A stretch of DNA of 21,544 nt from a virus, in the IMG/VR virus record IMGVR_UViG_3300009104_000933, positions 1 through 21,544 of that record; one strand, given 5' to 3'. Under the pieces are notes generated by a model. It did not search any database. It was not told the origin of the DNA and was given only the letters and a program-made list of their open reading frames with translations. Positions 19,046-21,544 of the stretch are shown here, in pieces. The translations under genes were made by a program, and so were the position numbers. Position 1 is the stretch's first letter; each line of letters starts with the position of its first letter.

Positions 19046-21439
19046 ATGAAAACCTTTCTTCAAGTAATCAAAGAACAACCCGTAAATGATAAGCTAGACA
19101 GGCTTACTCATAATATTCCACTATCTAATAAACGATTAAAACAGTTACAGAGATTTTCTGATCTGGCCTTAATGTTTGATTTTGAAGGTTGGCAAAATTA
19201 TCCACCACCATCAAATTCATCAAAAGTTGCTTTTGATGAAATCAATTATATAATTGGATTACAAGATTTCAGAGATCAATGGGAAACAGATATGGTTATG
19301 CATGATGAAAAAATATTGACAGCATTCAAGAAGTATCTTAAAAAACATGATTTAGAAGTTGACTTAGACCCAATAAGAAAAATAAAAGATGATGTTGAAG
19401 GAATTATATTATCACTTAAAAGACATTATAACAGACCTAGACCAAAAGCTTTAGCAAATAAGTTAGGTATAGGATTTACATTTTTTCCATTAAAGACAGC
19501 AGAGACACCTTCTTATCCATCAGGTCATTCAACACAAGGTAGATTAGTAGCAAAACTTATAGCAGATGAAGTTCCATTTGAACATAGAGCAAATATCATA
19601 AGAATTGGTGAAGATATAGGTGAAGGACGAATGGTAGCAGGAGCACATTATCCTTCAGATCACGAATTTGGACAAAGATTAGCTGATGAATTATATAGAT
19701 TAGCAAAATCATCTACATCAACATTGAAATTAGAATCTTTATTGACAGAAATAGAGTTTAGTAATAAAGCAGCATTTCAAGCCTATAATGCTAAACATAA
19801 AATGCGACCAACTACTAAAGTTAAGATTTCTGGTAAAGATACTACAGCTAAAGACGCAGATCCTGATGCATTCAAAGATGATGAAAAAGATAAAGAAGAG
19901 CCAAAAGATAAAAAATCAGAAGTATCTAAAGATAAACCACAAGAGGCGAATAAAAAACAACAAGCTTCAATAAATAAAATTAATAAAAAAGTTGTTGAAG
20001 ATTTAGACTTTATAATTGCGAATGCTGAAGTAGTGAAAATTAAAGGTGGTGCTGGTTCAAATACACCAACAAGAGAAGAAGCTATAGCACTTAAAGATTT
20101 TACTGAAAAAAGAATGGAACAGGATGAACGAAGAAAAGAGGCTGAAGAAAAAGGTAAACCATTTGATGAAGAACCTTATGTGCATGCTAATGTAGTTCAA
20201 AGAGAAATAGATGATGAAACATTAGATGCAAGTATGGATTATTTAAAAGAACAGTTAGGAGAAGAAGGATTTGCTAATTTTATACAGAAACAATCAACCG
20301 GTGGTGCAGTAAATCCACATCTTACAAAACTTACTAAAAAAGAAAGAGGCAAAGTTGGTTGGGATGAAAATTCTCCAGGATATACAAGAGTTAAAGAACA
20401 AATTAGACTTTATTTAAAAAATGATGGAAAAAGTGTTGTTACAGGAGAACCTTTACCTTTTAGTAATATGGAAGTTGACCATAGAATACCTTATGGTTCA
20501 GCAGAAGAAGAAGCTGCTGAAAAAATGGGAATATCTACAAAAGAAGTTGGAAGATTACTTGGTCCGAAAAAGAATTTATCAAAAGAAGATTTAAAAAAGA
20601 GAGAAGAATTAGATAGTATTCTTGTCCCTGCACAACAGAAATTAGACGATGCTAGAACGAATGTAGATATGATGGAAATTGGATGTAATCAGTTAAAAGG
20701 TTCAGCCATGAATGAAGAACTTTTGAATAAAATAAAAAAACAAATAGCTAAAAATCCAGAAGTAAAAAGATTACAAAATGAATATAAAGATGAAAGACAA
20801 AAATTATTAAATAATCATTATAGAGATGAATTTGGAAGAGGAGATTTTAGTTCTCTAAATGAAAAAGATATTAGTCAAATGGATACACAAGAAACTAATG
20901 CTCTTATGAAAGGGTTTAATTATTATCACCCAAGTAAAAAAGAATTTGATGAACAATTAAATGGAGTTAAAAGAAAGGGCATAGAAGGAGATCCAGAGTA
21001 TTATAATAAGCTAAAAGAGTATTGGAAAGGACAAGGTGTAGAACTTCCTGAAAATTCAGATGATATAGATTATGATAAACCACCATTTAATAAATGGATG
21101 AATAGATATATTGCACCTAAAAAGGCAAGAGGTAGAGGTGGAGCCGCTAGAAGAAGTATTAATGCAGAAAGAAAGTTTATTCAAGATCATATGCGAGAAA
21201 ATGATATTAATGTTCCTACTATAGAGGAGATAGATAAAGAAGATAGACAAATCAATGAAGCTAGAGAGAAGATAAGAAAAAATTCGGCCAGAAAACAAAT
21301 TGATATAGAAAATGAAAAATTAAAAGATCCAAAACTATCAGATAGACAAAAATCTAATATCGAGAAAAAACTAGAAAAACTTAAAAAACAGGCAGGAATT
21401 GAAGAAAAAATGATGGGATTTAGTAAATGGATTTCTTAA
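19046..21439 (+). CDS. PAP2 phosphatase - HNH endonuclease fusion, possible internal virion protein
   Basis: A 797-residue multidomain protein. Residues ~110-215 form a PAP2/acid phosphatase domain with all three signature motifs at exact spacing: K125-x6-R132-P133, PSGH (158-161), and R195-x5-H201-x3-D205. There are no membrane helices, so it is a soluble type. A charged linker rich in Lys, Asp and Glu (~265-310) follows. Residues ~455-555 look like an HNH nuclease: VTGEPLPFSNMEVDHRIPYG (His479), Asn539 and CNQLKGS (547-553), with a long insert. The rest is helical and charged. The first residues MKTFLQVIKE resemble the T4 capsid-targeting sequence MKTYQEFIAE, with a possible prohead-protease site after Glu10. 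Delivery with the virion is an inference. Confidence 0.8.
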   Translation: MKTFLQVIKEQPVNDKLDRLTHNIPLSNKRLKQLQRFSDLALMFDFEGWQNYPPPSNSSKVAFDEINYIIGLQDFRDQWETDMVMHDEKILTAFKKYLKKHDLEVDLDPIRKIKDDVEGIILSLKRHYNRPRPKALANKLGIGFTFFPLKTAETPSYPSGHSTQGRLVAKLIADEVPFEHRANIIRIGEDIGEGRMVAGAHYPSDHEFGQRLADELYRLAKSSTSTLKLESLLTEIEFSNKAAFQAYNAKHKMRPTTKVKISGKDTTAKDADPDAFKDDEKDKEEPKDKKSEVSKDKPQEANKKQQASINKINKKVVEDLDFIIANAEVVKIKGGAGSNTPTREEAIALKDFTEKRMEQDERRKEAEEKGKPFDEEPYVHANVVQREIDDETLDASMDYLKEQLGEEGFANFIQKQSTGGAVNPHLTKLTKKERGKVGWDENSPGYTRVKEQIRLYLKNDGKSVVTGEPLPFSNMEVDHRIPYGSAEEEAAEKMGISTKEVGRLLGPKKNLSKEDLKKREELDSILVPAQQKLDDARTNVDMMEIGCNQLKGSAMNEELLNKIKKQIAKNPEVKRLQNEYKDERQKLLNNHYRDEFGRGDFSSLNEKDISQMDTQETNALMKGFNYYHPSKKEFDEQLNGVKRKGIEGDPEYYNKLKEYWKGQGVELPENSDDIDYDKPPFNKWMNRYIAPKKARGRGGAARRSINAERKFIQDHMRENDINVPTIEEIDKEDRQINEAREKIRKNSARKQIDIENEKLKDPKLSDRQKSNIEKKLEKLKKQAGIEEKMMGFSKWIS

Positions 21440-21544
21440 CAGAAGCAGCAGGAAAGAACTTACATTTAGAACATCTTGAAGATGAGATTCTAAATTTTGG
21501 TATTGCTGGTGGTAGAAGTTCAATACAATTTCTACAAGCATTAC
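21427..21544 (+). CDS. N-terminus of a DUF6267-like hypothetical protein (partial)
   Basis: Starts at ATG 21427, overlapping the previous stop by 13 bases, and runs off the window after 39 codons. The visible part, MDFLTEAAGKN then HLEHLEDEILNFG and GGRSSIQFLQAL, resembles the N-terminus of a large conserved protein I recall from marine T4-like phages (a DUF6267-type family with an H-x-x-H-x-E-D block). The M-x-F-L-x-E-A opening is also like capsid-targeting leaders. The rest is needed to confirm the family. Confidence 0.65.
   Translation, partial: MDFLTEAAGKNLHLEHLEDEILNFGIAGGRSSIQFLQAL

Overview
This window looks like part of the genome of a T4-like marine myovirus. The DNA is AT-rich, roughly two thirds A+T by eye. 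Every gene I can support is on the + strand, most stop and start codons overlap or nearly touch, and the replication genes follow the T4 plan: family B DNA polymerase (gp43), UvsX recombinase, gp41 helicase, T4-type lysozyme and exact or near matches to the T4-type late promoter TATAAATA. Small accessory genes (a 53-residue membrane protein, an SNase-like nuclease, Hsp20, short basic proteins) resemble those of cyanophages and pelagiphages. The low GC and mostly weak Shine-Dalgarno signals would suit a SAR11 (Pelagibacter) host, but the host is an inference.

Layout. 1-2751: the end of an unknown gene, a class 3 lipase, a small coiled-coil protein, a RimK ATP-grasp ligase fused to a RimB-like retropepsin domain, and a small membrane protein, closed by a strong terminator. 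2809-9262: a late promoter and one tightly packed operon with two small membrane coiled-coil proteins, CsgF, CsgG, a curlin-like fibre protein, a FecR-domain protein, a second curlin-like protein and a CHASE2 adenylate cyclase. This reads as a phage-borne curli (type VIII secretion) module joined to a membrane cyclase. 9263-9733: no protein gene. It holds a promoter, a stand-alone structured RNA of about 300 nt with its own terminator, and a second copy of the same promoter driving a short leader. 9734-11001: small unknown genes and Hsp20. 11034-15565: a promoter, small basic proteins (one with an AT-hook), lysozyme, DNA polymerase and an SNase-like nuclease whose ribosome binding site lies in a hairpin. 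15573-18114: a small membrane protein, UvsX and gp41. 18111-18352: a third copy of the special promoter and a leader holding two near-identical 58-nt repeats. 18353-21544: a HAD-family phosphatase, a small coiled-coil protein, a PAP2 phosphatase-HNH fusion with a capsid-targeting-like N-terminus, and the start of another gene.

How the parts may work together. The replication block is ordinary for this phage group. The curli-cyclase operon lies behind a late-type promoter, so it probably acts late in infection: CsgG and CsgF would form an outer-membrane channel for the two curlin-like proteins, while the FecR protein and CHASE2 cyclase could sense the periplasm and make cAMP. The biological purpose (superinfection exclusion, cell aggregation, envelope permeability or signalling) cannot be read from sequence. 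The other notable system is a family of three promoters with a conserved spacer (CCRCCGGTAC), each followed by structured RNA.
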